A DNA stretch of 64,000 nucleotides from NCBI RefSeq assembly GCF_000154725.1, contig NZ_DS544873.1:2231659-2295658 (forward strand). The letters are read 5' to 3'. The stretch is from Kordia algicida OT-1. Lineage in GTDB: Bacteria > Bacteroidota > Bacteroidia > Flavobacteriales > Flavobacteriaceae. The notes beneath the pieces were generated by a model. It was not told the DNA's origin, did no database searches, and was given only the letters and a program-made list of their open reading frames with translations. A program made the translations under genes and the position numbers. Shown in pieces: positions 42,498-52,028 of this stretch; within the stretch, counting starts at the first letter, position 1; each line of letters starts with the position of its first letter.

Positions 42498-45173
42498 TTA
42501 TTTCAGGAAATTATTTTCTTTTAATTTTTCTTGAGGAATTGAATTGATTATTGATAAGTTTTTTGGACGAATTACTTTATCGCACAAATAAAAATCGGTT
42601 TTACTGATGTTGCCAACTGCAGAGAAATCGCATGAATCAAAATATGTATTTAAATAAAAACATTTTAAAAAATCAGAATTTGAAAAATTACATTTTTGAA
42701 AATTTGTGTATGATAAATTAGAATTCATGAACTCACAACTCGTTAAGTTTGTATCGTATATTTCAGCATGTGAAAAATCCACACGTTGCAATTCTGAGTT
42801 ATAAAGAATGGATTTATTAATAAACGCTCTATGAAAAGAAGCTCCTTGTAAAGCACAATGCGAAAAGTTGGTGTGTAATAAGCTAACCTCAGAAAAATTA
42901 ACTCCATTCAAATTAGAATGACTTAAATTTTGATAAGATAAATTATAGTATAAATGTCGTTTTGATAATGACCATTTTAATAATTGTACGAAAGTTTCTT
43001 TATACTGTGGAGAAATATAGTTTTTATCAATATCTAAATGTGAAAAAATCGTCCAAAAACCGTAAAAAGTATTGATGCTACTTTCAATATTATTTTTAGA
43101 CTTTTGATTTGTATCATAAAAATGAACATTCAAAAAGGAATTAAAATATAATGATAATCGATTTTTTAAATCGATTTTCAATTGTAAGTCATCTTCATTT
43201 TGAATAAGTTCTATTAGGTATTCTGTTATTTCCTTTGAGATGATTTTAGGACTTAGAATTTCACTAATGTACGCTAAAGCATCTTGCCAAGTATCTATAA
43301 AATATTCACCATTTGCGCGTTTGTCTATTAGTTCTAAAAAGCCGTACCATATTTTTTCTGCAACAAGATATTCTTGGAGTGATTTATGTAAAAATTCAAT
43401 GGCATAGTTACTCGAATCTTCTTCAAATGTATCGGTTTTCTTTCTTTTTACTTCTTGAAAATAAAAGGAAATCATAATACTTTTAAGTGAATCTTTTAAA
43501 TTGTCTTTTTCAAGTTTGTTTAAAAAACTCTGTGTTGATGGTAATTCTTCTAAGTCCTTTTTACGAATGTATTCATAATCTCCTTGAAAAATAGATAAGG
43601 CAATATCTCTGATATATCTTCGTAAACTTATTTTAGTAAGACCTCTTAAATTTTCGATTTGCCCTTTTTTCTCCCATTTTCGTAGAATTAGAGAATCAAA
43701 AAGTTTGTTGTAAATGTCAGTCCTATTAGAAAGTGCGTCATAATCAATTTTTACTTTAGAAATTAAATGCAGTAAAATTGGTTGGCGAATCAATTCAGAA
43801 ACATGAGGAATATTACGATTGATATAATCTAGTTGATTCAAGTCTAAATTAGATTCAGGATGAAAAATTCGATAGTTATCTACCCATTCTTGTTGACGTT
43901 CATTATCAAATTCATCAAGTGATAAAATAATGAATTCATTTTTTTTAAGACGTTCTAAATTTACATAGCCATAGCGTGAAGTTACAATGAATTTTGTATC
44001 AGGTAATAATGTTGAAATATTTCCAAGTTCTCTACAAAACTCATCAATATCATTACTATTCAAACCTTCCTTCATGTATAATTCATCTAAACCATCTAAA
44101 ATGACCAAGTTTTTATCTTTACGATTAAACTCTATCTCATGAATATCTTTTATGAAAGAGCTAATTATCTTTATTGGATTATTAATAAGCTCCTTAGTCT
44201 CAGAAATATTTCTAAGTTTAATAAAGTAATACTTGGTACTATTTTCTTTTTTACTCTCAATTAAATCATACAAGGTATAATAACATAAAGACGTTTTTCC
44301 TTGTCCTGGGTATCCTAAAATCATTAAACAGTTGACATTGGGATTTTCCAATGATTGTTTATCTTTAATTGTATTTTTTGTAAAATCATATATAATATCG
44401 TGTATACTTTTATATGATTCTAAAGTCCAAAATACTTCCTCTTTATGGTATAAATATTTTTGTGTTTCTTTTGTAAAGCATTCTTTAAATATTGAAGCAC
44501 TTGGTTCAACATATAAGTTTGCTAATGTCATACCTTTTTCATCTCCGAGAATGATTGAAATATAATAATTTGTCAAATAAAGAATATAGAGTTCATGAAG
44601 TTCTCTTTCTTCTGTATAATCTATGAAAGGACTATTGATGAATATAGACTCTATTTGGCTGTAATAACTTTGTCTAGATATCCACTCTTGAATCATAGAT
44701 AACATGAATATTCGCTCAAAATTTGAAGTTATATTTTTTATCTGATTATTTGTGATTTTTGAGGCAATTAGCCATTCTTTAAACAGTAAAATAAAGTTCT
44801 TTAAAGTTTTACTGTCACTCGGATTTCGAAAAAAATTAGTATCAATTTCTATTTCTAAATTTTCAAACTTTCCTTCAAATTTTTCTATTAAATTTTGCTT
44901 TTCAATATGATTAACTTCAGGAAATAATTCTCGGTTATTAGCAATTATGTAACAATAGGTTTTTATTAATGAATTGAAAATAAATACATATGAAATACCT
45001 TCTACAAGATTTTTAAACTTTAGATTATTCGGTAAAAGATCTTTTTCAATAGTTTTTACTTCACTTGAATCATTATTCAGAAACTCATCAAGATTTTTGA
45101 AAAAAGACACTTCAATCTTTAGTTTCTTCTTATAATAATTGATAGTTTTTTTTTGTAGAATAGTTCCAGACAT
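42498..45173 (-). CDS. NACHT-domain NTPase with C-terminal pentapeptide repeats
   Basis: 891 residues, no membrane segment. A helical N-terminal region of unknown type (~1-280) precedes the NACHT ATPase with Walker A LGYPGQGKTSL (286-296), Walker B NLVILDGLDELY (355-366, DGLDE), the sensor segment FIVTSRYGYVNL (395-406) and RQPILLHLISK. After a helical region, ~760-865 consists of pentapeptide repeats of A/N-x-L/F type (LSHSNLNGVNFSEVSLLHTN, NSNLSYTNFQKCNF). The architecture fits STAND-type signalling or anti-phage NTPases, where repeats sense a ligand and the N-terminus is the effector. It is more AT-rich than its neighbours and alone between core genes. Confidence 0.85.
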   Translation of the reverse strand: MSGTILQKKTINYYKKKLKIEVSFFKNLDEFLNNDSSEVKTIEKDLLPNNLKFKNLVEGISYVFIFNSLIKTYCYIIANNRELFPEVNHIEKQNLIEKFEGKFENLEIEIDTNFFRNPSDSKTLKNFILLFKEWLIASKITNNQIKNITSNFERIFMLSMIQEWISRQSYYSQIESIFINSPFIDYTEERELHELYILYLTNYYISIILGDEKGMTLANLYVEPSASIFKECFTKETQKYLYHKEEVFWTLESYKSIHDIIYDFTKNTIKDKQSLENPNVNCLMILGYPGQGKTSLCYYTLYDLIESKKENSTKYYFIKLRNISETKELINNPIKIISSFIKDIHEIEFNRKDKNLVILDGLDELYMKEGLNSNDIDEFCRELGNISTLLPDTKFIVTSRYGYVNLERLKKNEFIILSLDEFDNERQQEWVDNYRIFHPESNLDLNQLDYINRNIPHVSELIRQPILLHLISKVKIDYDALSNRTDIYNKLFDSLILRKWEKKGQIENLRGLTKISLRRYIRDIALSIFQGDYEYIRKKDLEELPSTQSFLNKLEKDNLKDSLKSIMISFYFQEVKRKKTDTFEEDSSNYAIEFLHKSLQEYLVAEKIWYGFLELIDKRANGEYFIDTWQDALAYISEILSPKIISKEITEYLIELIQNEDDLQLKIDLKNRLSLYFNSFLNVHFYDTNQKSKNNIESSINTFYGFWTIFSHLDIDKNYISPQYKETFVQLLKWSLSKRHLYYNLSYQNLSHSNLNGVNFSEVSLLHTNFSHCALQGASFHRAFINKSILYNSELQRVDFSHAEIYDTNLTSCEFMNSNLSYTNFQKCNFSNSDFLKCFYLNTYFDSCDFSAVGNISKTDFYLCDKVIRPKNLSIINSIPQEKLKENNFLK

Positions 45174-45243
45174 ATATAAGTGCGAATTTCATCTAAAATA
45201 ACTAAAATAAAAATCGTACACAATCTGACATGTCTAAAAAACT

Positions 45244-45265
45244 ACACTTCGACTCCGCTCAGTGT
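45244..45265. repeat. Constant-loop hairpin, copy 3
   Basis: Stem ACACT / AGTGT around the loop TCGACTCCGCTC (45249-45260). A small hairpin TTCCCG...CGGGAA follows near 45321-45338. The stretch 45174-45343 has no gene. Confidence 0.75.
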
Positions 45266-45343
45266 GAAATAATTTAGTACTTCGATAAGCTCTGTATGGA
45301 AAAGTCTAAAAACTAAGAGATTCCCGACTACGCGGGAACGAGT

Positions 45344-45787
45344 CTAACAATCTAAAAGTCTACGATGGTAATTAATCTGTCCCACATGATAACTTAAATG
45401 CCAAAAAAGATGTAGAAGCATAAATTCGTTGGTCAAGACTTCACCATTTTTTTCAATGGGATAATTTTCTCGTAATTTTTCTTCAGGAAAGTTCTCTAAA
45501 GCTGCAATGACGACTTGTTTTACAATTGCAATATCCGTGAGTAAAGTCGCTTTTGGAATATTTTTCGAACTGAATTCCAAATCACGCTGCCGTACATAAT
45601 TGGTGTTTCCTAAATGCTTTCCAATGAAATGATTCAGATTTCCAATGAGATGTAAACACAAGTTTCCGCCAGAATTTGAAATCGTTTCCGTAACTTTCCA
45701 AAGTGAAGTTTCCTCTTTGTATTGTTCAATTTCGGAAGCCAATCGGTCAATTTCTCTTGAATATAATTTTATAATAGAAGTTTTCAT
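45344..45787 (-). CDS. DinB-family (DUF1572-like) protein
   Basis: 147 residues forming a four-helix bundle. Metal-binding His positions: LHLIGNLNHFIGKH and LLHLFWHLSYHVGQINYH. These proteins include thiol-dependent transferases and many of unknown function, all cytosolic. Monocistronic, divergent from mazG, with which it shares a 80-bp promoter gap. Confidence 0.88.
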   Translation of the reverse strand: MKTSIIKLYSREIDRLASEIEQYKEETSLWKVTETISNSGGNLCLHLIGNLNHFIGKHLGNTNYVRQRDLEFSSKNIPKATLLTDIAIVKQVVIAALENFPEEKLRENYPIEKNGEVLTNEFMLLHLFWHLSYHVGQINYHRRLLDC

Positions 45788-45837
45788 AAAGTGCTATTTT
45801 GATGATTTAAAAGTACAAAGATTGTTTTGAAAATACC

Positions 45838-45845
45838 TAGTTTTG
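45838..45845 (+). promoter_or_regulatory. -7 promoter box for mazG
   Basis: TAGTTTTG fits TAnnTTTG, 22 bp before the mazG ATG. A TTTG lies 8 bp upstream, too close for a -33 element. Confidence 0.4.
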
Positions 45846-45867
45846 CCATTCTTATACACACCAACTT

Positions 45868-46641
45868 ATGAATTCTAGAAAAGCACAATTGGAAGCCTTT
45901 GATCGTTTGTTAACTATTATGGACGAACTGCGTGAGCAATGTCCGTGGGACAAAAAACAAACCTTGCAAACCTTACGTCATTTAACGATTGAAGAAACCT
46001 ATGAATTGGGTGACGCCATTCTAGAAAATGATTTGAATGAAGTCAAAAAAGAATTGGGCGATTTGCTCCTGCATATTGTATTTTACGCCAAAATTGGTAG
46101 TGAAACGAACGATTTTGATATTGCCGATGTTGCCAATGGAATTTGTGAGAAACTCATCAGTCGTCATCCGCATATTTACAGCGATGTTGAAGTGCATGAT
46201 GAAGAAGATGTGAAACGCAATTGGGAAAATTTAAAACTAAAAGAAGGAAAAAAATCAGTATTAGAAGGCGTTCCAAAAAGTTTACCTGCGCTGGTAAAAG
46301 CGAATCGGATTCAAGATAAAGTGGCAGGTGTTGGTTTCGATTGGGAACAACCCGAGCAAGTTTGGGAAAAGTTAGAGGAAGAACTAGGCGAATTTCAAGA
46401 AGAAGTTGCCAAAGGCGATCAGCTAGCAATGGAATCTGAATTTGGTGATGTATTATTTTCAATGATTAATTATGCACGTTTCCTCAAAATTGATCCTGAA
46501 AATGCGTTGGAGCGCACGAATAAAAAATTCATCAAACGTTTTCAATATTTAGAACAAAAAGCCGCAGGACTCAACAAACAACTTGCCGATATGACACTTG
46601 CTGAAATGGACGTTTTTTGGGAAGAAGCTAAGAAACTTTAA
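45868..46641 (+). CDS. mazG: Nucleoside triphosphate pyrophosphohydrolase MazG
   Basis: 257 residues with two MazG domains. The first has REQCPWDKKQTLQTLRHLTI and EETYELGDAI...KKELGDLLLHIV; the second has EEELGEFQEEVA and SEFGDVLFSMINYARFL. The EExxE/ExxD metal sites are present in both. It hydrolyses non-canonical or surplus NTPs to NMP and PPi. Normal length. Followed by two dispersed-repeat copies. Confidence 0.96.
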   Translation: MNSRKAQLEAFDRLLTIMDELREQCPWDKKQTLQTLRHLTIEETYELGDAILENDLNEVKKELGDLLLHIVFYAKIGSETNDFDIADVANGICEKLISRHPHIYSDVEVHDEEDVKRNWENLKLKEGKKSVLEGVPKSLPALVKANRIQDKVAGVGFDWEQPEQVWEKLEEELGEFQEEVAKGDQLAMESEFGDVLFSMINYARFLKIDPENALERTNKKFIKRFQYLEQKAAGLNKQLADMTLAEMDVFWEEAKKL

Positions 46642-46754
46642 ATGTAAAATGTAAAAGTCTTTCAGAACGTCATTACGAAGATTTTAGACTAAGTAATCTG
46701 CTTCTTTTTTTTATGTTGGATGTTGGATCTTAAATGTTGAGCTTACTTCACATA
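46642..46754 (+). repeat. 110-bp intergenic repeat, copy A
   Basis: Begins at the base after the mazG stop. It holds AAATGTAAAAGT, CGTCATTACGAAG, AAGTAATCTG, a T7 run, ATGTTGGATGTTG, TAAATGTTGA and CTTCACATA. The same order of blocks recurs at 46860. It contains no frame worth calling. Confidence 0.85.
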
Positions 46755-46859
46755 GTATTTTGTTTTTTAAAGTACCAATCGTCATATCGAGTGAATTTCT
46801 GTTAAGAAACTTGTATCGAGATATGCTTTGAAATGCTAAGTGTAAAACACTAAATTTTA

Positions 46860-46969
46860 AATGTAAAAGTAGTTTTGAAACGTCATTACGAGGAGTTTCG
46901 ACGAAGTAATCTGTATCTTTTTTTTATGTTAGATGTTGAATTTTAAATGTTGAATTGGCTTCACATAAC
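46860..46969 (+). repeat. 110-bp intergenic repeat, copy B
   Basis: Same block order as copy A with ~20% differences: ATGTAAAAGTAG, CGTCATTACGAGGAG, GACGAAGTAATCTG, T8, ATGTTAGATGTTG and GGCTTCACATA. CATTAC...GTAATC is an inverted pair inside each copy. Confidence 0.85.
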
Positions 46970-46980
46970 AGCAAGAAACA

Positions 46981-47013
46981 AAAAAAGTCATCTAGTTTCC
47001 TAAATGACTTTTG
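46981..47013. terminator. Intrinsic terminator
   Basis: Stem AAAAGTCAT / ATGACTTTT with a 12-nt loop, between mazG with its repeats and the convergent DUF349 gene; likely bidirectional. Confidence 0.75.
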
Positions 47014-47078
47014 TATATCTAATGTTAGTCGAGAAATATCTCAATACTAAAATCTAAAATCTAAAATCTCGATACTAA

Positions 47079-49118
47079 TTAAAGCGCTCGCAACTGATCC
47101 AACTTAGCTTTCCAAGTATCTAACGCTCTTTTATGTTTCTCAATATCTTGATGTACTTTTTTCAACATCGGACTGTTAGAAGACGAGTTGGAAAAGAATT
47201 GTAAATTATTCTCCAATTGACGAATTTCAGCCGTAATATCATCAATTTTTCTACGAATAAAAATTCGTTCTGAATTAATTTTGCGTTCGTCTAAATTCTC
47301 TAAACGATTGCTATATTTAATCAACTCAGATTCCTGTTTGTCAATATTCAATTTCTTGAACAATCCGTCAATCACTTTGTTGAATTTGTTGTCTATATTT
47401 TTCTTATTGTAAGGAACACGACCAATCGATTTCCAATCGGCAATTTTTTTCTTAATCGTTTCGATGTCTTGTTTTGTGTCGCCAGACAATTCAAATGCTT
47501 CCATTTCAGACAAAAACGCTTCTTTCTTTTCTAAAGCAGCATTTTCTTCAGCGCTTGCGGCATTTTTCTGTGCATGCAAACGATCAAAATAGTGATTACA
47601 CGCGTTCTTAAACTGTTTCCAAACCTTATCAGAAATTTTCTTTGGCACATGTCCAATCTTCTTCCAATCGGCTTGTACTTTCTTCATTTTTGGTGTCGTT
47701 TCTGCCCAATCGTCACTATCTTTTAAAGATTCTGCCAATTCAATCAAGGCTAATTTCTTAGCTAGATTTTCTTGCTGTTCTTTCTTTAACGATTTATAAA
47801 ACGCATTTTTATTTGCGTTAAATTCACGAACCGATTGTTTGAATTTTGCCCACGTTTCTTCATTTACTTTTAGTGGAACTTTTCCAGCATTAAAGAACGC
47901 TTCACGTAACTTTTCAATTTCCTTGATTTTATTTTGCCACTGATTATGCACTTTATAATTTCCAGCAGAAATCTCTTGAATTTTAGCGATAATTTCTTCT
48001 TTTACTACTAAATTCTGCTCGTAAATCTTGTCAATATTTTTAAAATATTCCTGACGTCTATCATGAATAACTTTCGTTGCTGTACTGAATTTGTTCCAAA
48101 CTTCTTCACGCAATTCTTTGGCAACAGGACCAATATCTTCCTTCCAAAGTCTGTGTAAGTTTTGCAATTCGCGGAAAGCGTGAATGATATTTTCTTCCTT
48201 AGCTAATTCTTCAGCACGCGCAACAATCTTTAATTTTTCTTCATAATTACGCTTAAAATCTAAATCACGAAGATCTCTATTTAAGTGTAAAAAGTCGTAA
48301 AAACGTTCCACATGATGATGATACGTTCGCCAAACATTATTGTACTGTGTTTTTGGAATTGAACCTGCATTACGCCATTGTTCTTGTATTTGCTTGAAGT
48401 GTTTGTACGTATTATTAATGTTTTCTTCAACATTTAATAATCCTTTGAGTTCTTCAATTAAAGCCAGACGTTTTTCAAGATTTGCGTGTAGGTCTTTTTC
48501 TAAATTTTTATAATATTCATTTCGCTTGCTACGATATTCGTTGTAAGCAACATTGAATCTTCCTTTGATTGGTAATGAAAAATGGAAGTCAATGATGTTT
48601 CCGCCTTCGGCTAAAAATTCTTCTTTGCGTTGCTCTAAAACTTCATTAAACTTCTGATTGAACTCAGATTTAATTCCGTCAACATGTTCTTTTATCGCTT
48701 GAACTTTTTCATTTTTCACAAGCTTTTCTAGCTCATCAACCAACGCTTCTTTTGTCATGGAATGATAATCTAGCACAGGAATTTCATGACGCTCATTGGC
48801 ACTTTCATCTTCTGCATCTTCCGCAACATTTTCATGCACTTCATTAACAGCTTCTTGATGTTCTTCTAATGTTTGCTCAGCATCTTCAACGTCCGTTTCT
48901 GTTACTGCTGCTGAAGTTTCCGCAACAGTTTCTTCAACTGTTTCCGTTTCTTCAGTAACAGCTTCTGTTTCGGTAGTTTCAACATCGCTTTCAGCTTCAG
49001 CTGTTACGTCATTTTCAACTTCAGATTGCGTTTCTTCCGTTTCATTAGCAGTACTAGACTGTTCTTCTAAATTTCCTTCTGCGTCTTGCAGGTTATCATC
49101 TTTTTCTTCTAACATCAT
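47079..49118 (-). CDS. DUF349 repeat protein
   Basis: 679 residues. The first ~115 residues are acidic low-complexity (mostly Glu, Thr, Val, Ala). After that come about five DUF349 units, each a Trp-bearing helical hairpin (QEQWRNAGSIPKTQYNNVWR, QADWKKIGHVPKKISDKVWK, IADWKSIGRVPYNKKNID), with a coiled-coil end. No signal peptide, so it is cytosolic. DUF349 proteins are widespread in Bacteroidota, with poorly defined roles. Confidence 0.92.
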   Translation of the reverse strand: MMLEEKDDNLQDAEGNLEEQSSTANETEETQSEVENDVTAEAESDVETTETEAVTEETETVEETVAETSAAVTETDVEDAEQTLEEHQEAVNEVHENVAEDAEDESANERHEIPVLDYHSMTKEALVDELEKLVKNEKVQAIKEHVDGIKSEFNQKFNEVLEQRKEEFLAEGGNIIDFHFSLPIKGRFNVAYNEYRSKRNEYYKNLEKDLHANLEKRLALIEELKGLLNVEENINNTYKHFKQIQEQWRNAGSIPKTQYNNVWRTYHHHVERFYDFLHLNRDLRDLDFKRNYEEKLKIVARAEELAKEENIIHAFRELQNLHRLWKEDIGPVAKELREEVWNKFSTATKVIHDRRQEYFKNIDKIYEQNLVVKEEIIAKIQEISAGNYKVHNQWQNKIKEIEKLREAFFNAGKVPLKVNEETWAKFKQSVREFNANKNAFYKSLKKEQQENLAKKLALIELAESLKDSDDWAETTPKMKKVQADWKKIGHVPKKISDKVWKQFKNACNHYFDRLHAQKNAASAEENAALEKKEAFLSEMEAFELSGDTKQDIETIKKKIADWKSIGRVPYNKKNIDNKFNKVIDGLFKKLNIDKQESELIKYSNRLENLDERKINSERIFIRRKIDDITAEIRQLENNLQFFSNSSSNSPMLKKVHQDIEKHKRALDTWKAKLDQLRAL

Positions 49119-49235
49119 TAAAAATGTTTGGGTTCTTCTTCAAGCTTTAAAGTCCGAATATACTAACAAGAAACAAAACGACAAAGTTTTACAGATGAGA
49201 AACTGCTATAATTGCAGTAAAATTTGTGTTTTTTA

Positions 49236-49997
49236 TTACGAATTCCATATTTTCCAAGCCTTTTCTGCTTGAAATTCTAACATTTTGTAACCATTTGCAA
49301 TTTCAGCTCCTTGCAAGCGACCGAGTTTTAAAAAGGTAGTTTCTGACGGATTGTAGATTAAATCAAAAAGTAAAAAATCTTTAGAAACATATTTGTATGG
49401 AATGTCTGGACAATCTTCAATTTTAGGAAAAGTTCCCAATGGAGTGCAGTTGACAATTATTGGGTGCGATTTCATGATTTTTTCACTTAAATCTCGATAG
49501 GAAATCGATTGATCGTTTTTTGGCTTCCGCGAAACGTACTTGTAGTCAATATTTAATTCTTCAAAAACAAAAGCAATTGCCTTTGAAGCGCCACCAGTCC
49601 CAAGAATTAATGCTTTTTTATGATGCTTTTTTAAGTATGGTTTGATGGATTTTTTGAATCCGTAACAATCTGTGTTGTATCCTTTAAGCGTGCCATCTTC
49701 TTGAATTTTTATGGTGTTTACAGCACCAATTTTTTTTGCTTTTTTGTGTAATTTATCTAAGTGCGGAATCACTGCTTCTTTGTACGGAATAGTGACATTC
49801 ATTCCTTTGATATTTGGGTTTTTAGCAATGATTTTCGGGAAATCTTCAATGGTTGGAATATCAAAATTTGTATAAAAATGATCGTTCAATTTCAACGACT
49901 TAAATTTGTCGGAGAAATAACCACGGGAAAACGAATACGCTATGTGTTTTCCGAGCAGCCCAAATAATGATTTATACTTTTTTAGTTCGTTTTCCAT
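49236..49997 (-). CDS. aroE: Shikimate dehydrogenase
   Basis: 253 residues, NADPH-dependent reduction of 3-dehydroshikimate in aromatic amino acid synthesis. Motifs: the substrate loop GKHIAYSFSRGYF (S-x-S form), NVTIPYKEAVIPHLD (Lys), GAVNTI, GYNTDCYGF, ALILGTGGASKAI and NCTPLGTFP. The ATG overlaps the end of the upstream DUF368 gene by 26 bp, so the two are coupled. Confidence 0.95.
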   Translation of the reverse strand: MENELKKYKSLFGLLGKHIAYSFSRGYFSDKFKSLKLNDHFYTNFDIPTIEDFPKIIAKNPNIKGMNVTIPYKEAVIPHLDKLHKKAKKIGAVNTIKIQEDGTLKGYNTDCYGFKKSIKPYLKKHHKKALILGTGGASKAIAFVFEELNIDYKYVSRKPKNDQSISYRDLSEKIMKSHPIIVNCTPLGTFPKIEDCPDIPYKYVSKDFLLFDLIYNPSETTFLKLGRLQGAEIANGYKMLEFQAEKAWKIWNS

Positions 49998-50988
49998 ACC
50001 AATCTAAGGCTAATACAATTGAAATTCCGATAAGGATATAAAATACAGCAATCCAAGTTTCGCTTGAAGCTACATCAGGAATCATTCGTTCGTAATTTTG
50101 AATGATTTGTTTTCCGTTTGAGTCTACTAAATATACGCCAGCTTCATCAACTTTATAAATAGTTTCTTTCCAAGGCCAAACCACGCCCAATGAACCCGAA
50201 ATAAACCCAATAATTACTGCCGTTGTAATGTGTTTGTAATGTTTTAAAACAAAATTTAAAAGATGTGATAAGGTAACCAACCCTACCGTTGAACCTGCTG
50301 TAAAAACACCTAAAATTTTTAAATCGCGTATGCGTTCAGGATTACTTGTGAAACTAAAATCTCCGCTGAGCATGTCTGCAAACGTATCATACAACGCGTT
50401 TACTGAATCGACTAACAAAAGGACATAATTTCCGAGAAGTATCAAAATGAACGAACCCGAAAGTCCAGGCAACGTCATTCCTGAAACACTAATGATTCCA
50501 CAAAGAAATACAAACAACAAATGATCGTTTTCTTTTGCGGGACTCATAAAACTTATGGCAATTCCAATCGTAGCACCAATCAATAAGCTCAATATTGTAA
50601 CGCGATTCCAATGTTTAAAATCTTTTGCGATGTAATATATTGATCCGAGAATCATCCCAAAAAAAGCAGCCCAAACATACAATTCGTAATGCTGAATAAA
50701 ATAATCTAAGATTTTAGAAACACTAAAATAACTGACGAGCATTCCTAAGATAAGTAAGCTTAAAAAGCGTCCGTTAATGTATTCGTAGAAACTTTTAAAA
50801 CGTCCGTTAAATAATAGTTTGAAAGCTTTTCCATTAATCCGCTGTAGCGAGAAAATAAATTCCTCATAAAAACCCGCGACAAATGCAACAACGCCACCAG
50901 AAACTCCAGGAACTTTGTTTGCCGCACCCATTGCCAATCCTTTGATGACAAGTAAGATTTTATCTTTGAGCGTTCGCGTGTTTTCCAT
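49972..50988 (-). CDS. DUF368 membrane protein, paralogue 2
   Basis: 338 residues with about eight membrane segments. Repeated motif AMGAANKVPGVSGGVVAFVA (N-half) and MTLPGLSGSFILILLGNY (C-half). DUF368 members (PopT) have been reported to recycle undecaprenyl phosphate across the inner membrane for peptidoglycan and glycan synthesis. Unusually, the first motif has lost the usual Asp (AANKVPG instead of AADVVPG). It lies 15 nt behind paralogue 1 and overlaps aroE. Confidence 0.92.
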   Translation of the reverse strand: MENTRTLKDKILLVIKGLAMGAANKVPGVSGGVVAFVAGFYEEFIFSLQRINGKAFKLLFNGRFKSFYEYINGRFLSLLILGMLVSYFSVSKILDYFIQHYELYVWAAFFGMILGSIYYIAKDFKHWNRVTILSLLIGATIGIAISFMSPAKENDHLLFVFLCGIISVSGMTLPGLSGSFILILLGNYVLLLVDSVNALYDTFADMLSGDFSFTSNPERIRDLKILGVFTAGSTVGLVTLSHLLNFVLKHYKHITTAVIIGFISGSLGVVWPWKETIYKVDEAGVYLVDSNGKQIIQNYERMIPDVASSETWIAVFYILIGISIVLALDWYGKRTKKV

Positions 50989-51003
50989 GCAGTTTTATGA
51001 ATT

Positions 51004-51954
51004 CTATGATGTGTGTTTTTTATTTTTTTTGGAAGCAAATTTTTCCATCATAAAAATAGTCAGAAATCCAACAACCATCAACACAATTGCATAAGTGGTT
51101 TGCGCGTCTAAATTGTTGAAAGATTCAAATGTGCTTGGCAAAATACTTTTCCCGTAAACATTTACTTGTTCTCCATGTGAATTAGGACGTGTCCCTATGA
51201 TTTCTTTCCAAGGCCATATTTTGTTGAGTGAACCTAAAATAAAACCTGTCAGAATGGCTAATGTTAGATTTTTATAATTATTGAATAACCATTTTAAGAT
51301 TTTTGAAAACGAAAGTAACCCGATAATTGCACCAATTGCAAAAATAGCTATTACTTGAATGTCTCTATTCTTAACAGCTGTTAGTACAGGATCATACGCG
51401 CCCAGAAGGAGTAGGATAAATGCTCCTGATATTCCGGGTAAAATCATAGCGCAAATTGCCAGTGCACCAGCAATTAAATAATACCAAGAAGGAATTTCTT
51501 CTTCTTTTCCAATAGGTAATGTGGTTATGAAATAGGCAACAATGGCAGCAATAGTAAAACCAAGAATAGCTTTCCAATCCCATTTTTCTATCTGTTTTCC
51601 TACAAATAGAATACTTGCAATTACTAATCCGAAGAAAAATGCCCACAACAATACAAATTCGGTTTTTAATAATTCCTTGATAATAGAAGCTAACGAAAGT
51701 ATGCTGGTTCCTATACCAAGTATAAGCGCCAATAGAAAATTTCCGTTGAGTTGTGTCCACGCCGCTTTGATTCCTTCTTTTTGTAAAGTTTTGAACAGAT
51801 CGAGATTTACATTATTGATCGACATAATCAATTCTTCATAAATTCCAGAAATAAACGCAATTGTTCCACCAGAAACACCAGGTACAACATCGGCAGCGCC
51901 CATAGCAAACCCTTTTAAAGTAATGACTAAATAATCGAATAGATTTCTATTCAT
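51004..51954 (-). CDS. DUF368 membrane protein, paralogue 1
   Basis: 316 residues, about eight membrane segments, with complete motifs GAADVVPGVSGGTIAFISGI and ILPGISGAFILLLLG. By family it is an undecaprenyl-phosphate translocase (PopT-like). First of the three-gene group with paralogue 2 and aroE. The conserved motif is kept here but altered in paralogue 2. Confidence 0.92.
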   Translation of the reverse strand: MNRNLFDYLVITLKGFAMGAADVVPGVSGGTIAFISGIYEELIMSINNVNLDLFKTLQKEGIKAAWTQLNGNFLLALILGIGTSILSLASIIKELLKTEFVLLWAFFFGLVIASILFVGKQIEKWDWKAILGFTIAAIVAYFITTLPIGKEEEIPSWYYLIAGALAICAMILPGISGAFILLLLGAYDPVLTAVKNRDIQVIAIFAIGAIIGLLSFSKILKWLFNNYKNLTLAILTGFILGSLNKIWPWKEIIGTRPNSHGEQVNVYGKSILPSTFESFNNLDAQTTYAIVLMVVGFLTIFMMEKFASKKNKKHTS

Positions 51955-52028
51955 GTGCAGCTGAATTATAAGTTTTGTAACATAGAAGCTTTTTTACTTC
52001 CAAAAGCTACACGCAAAAGTATGGAATT

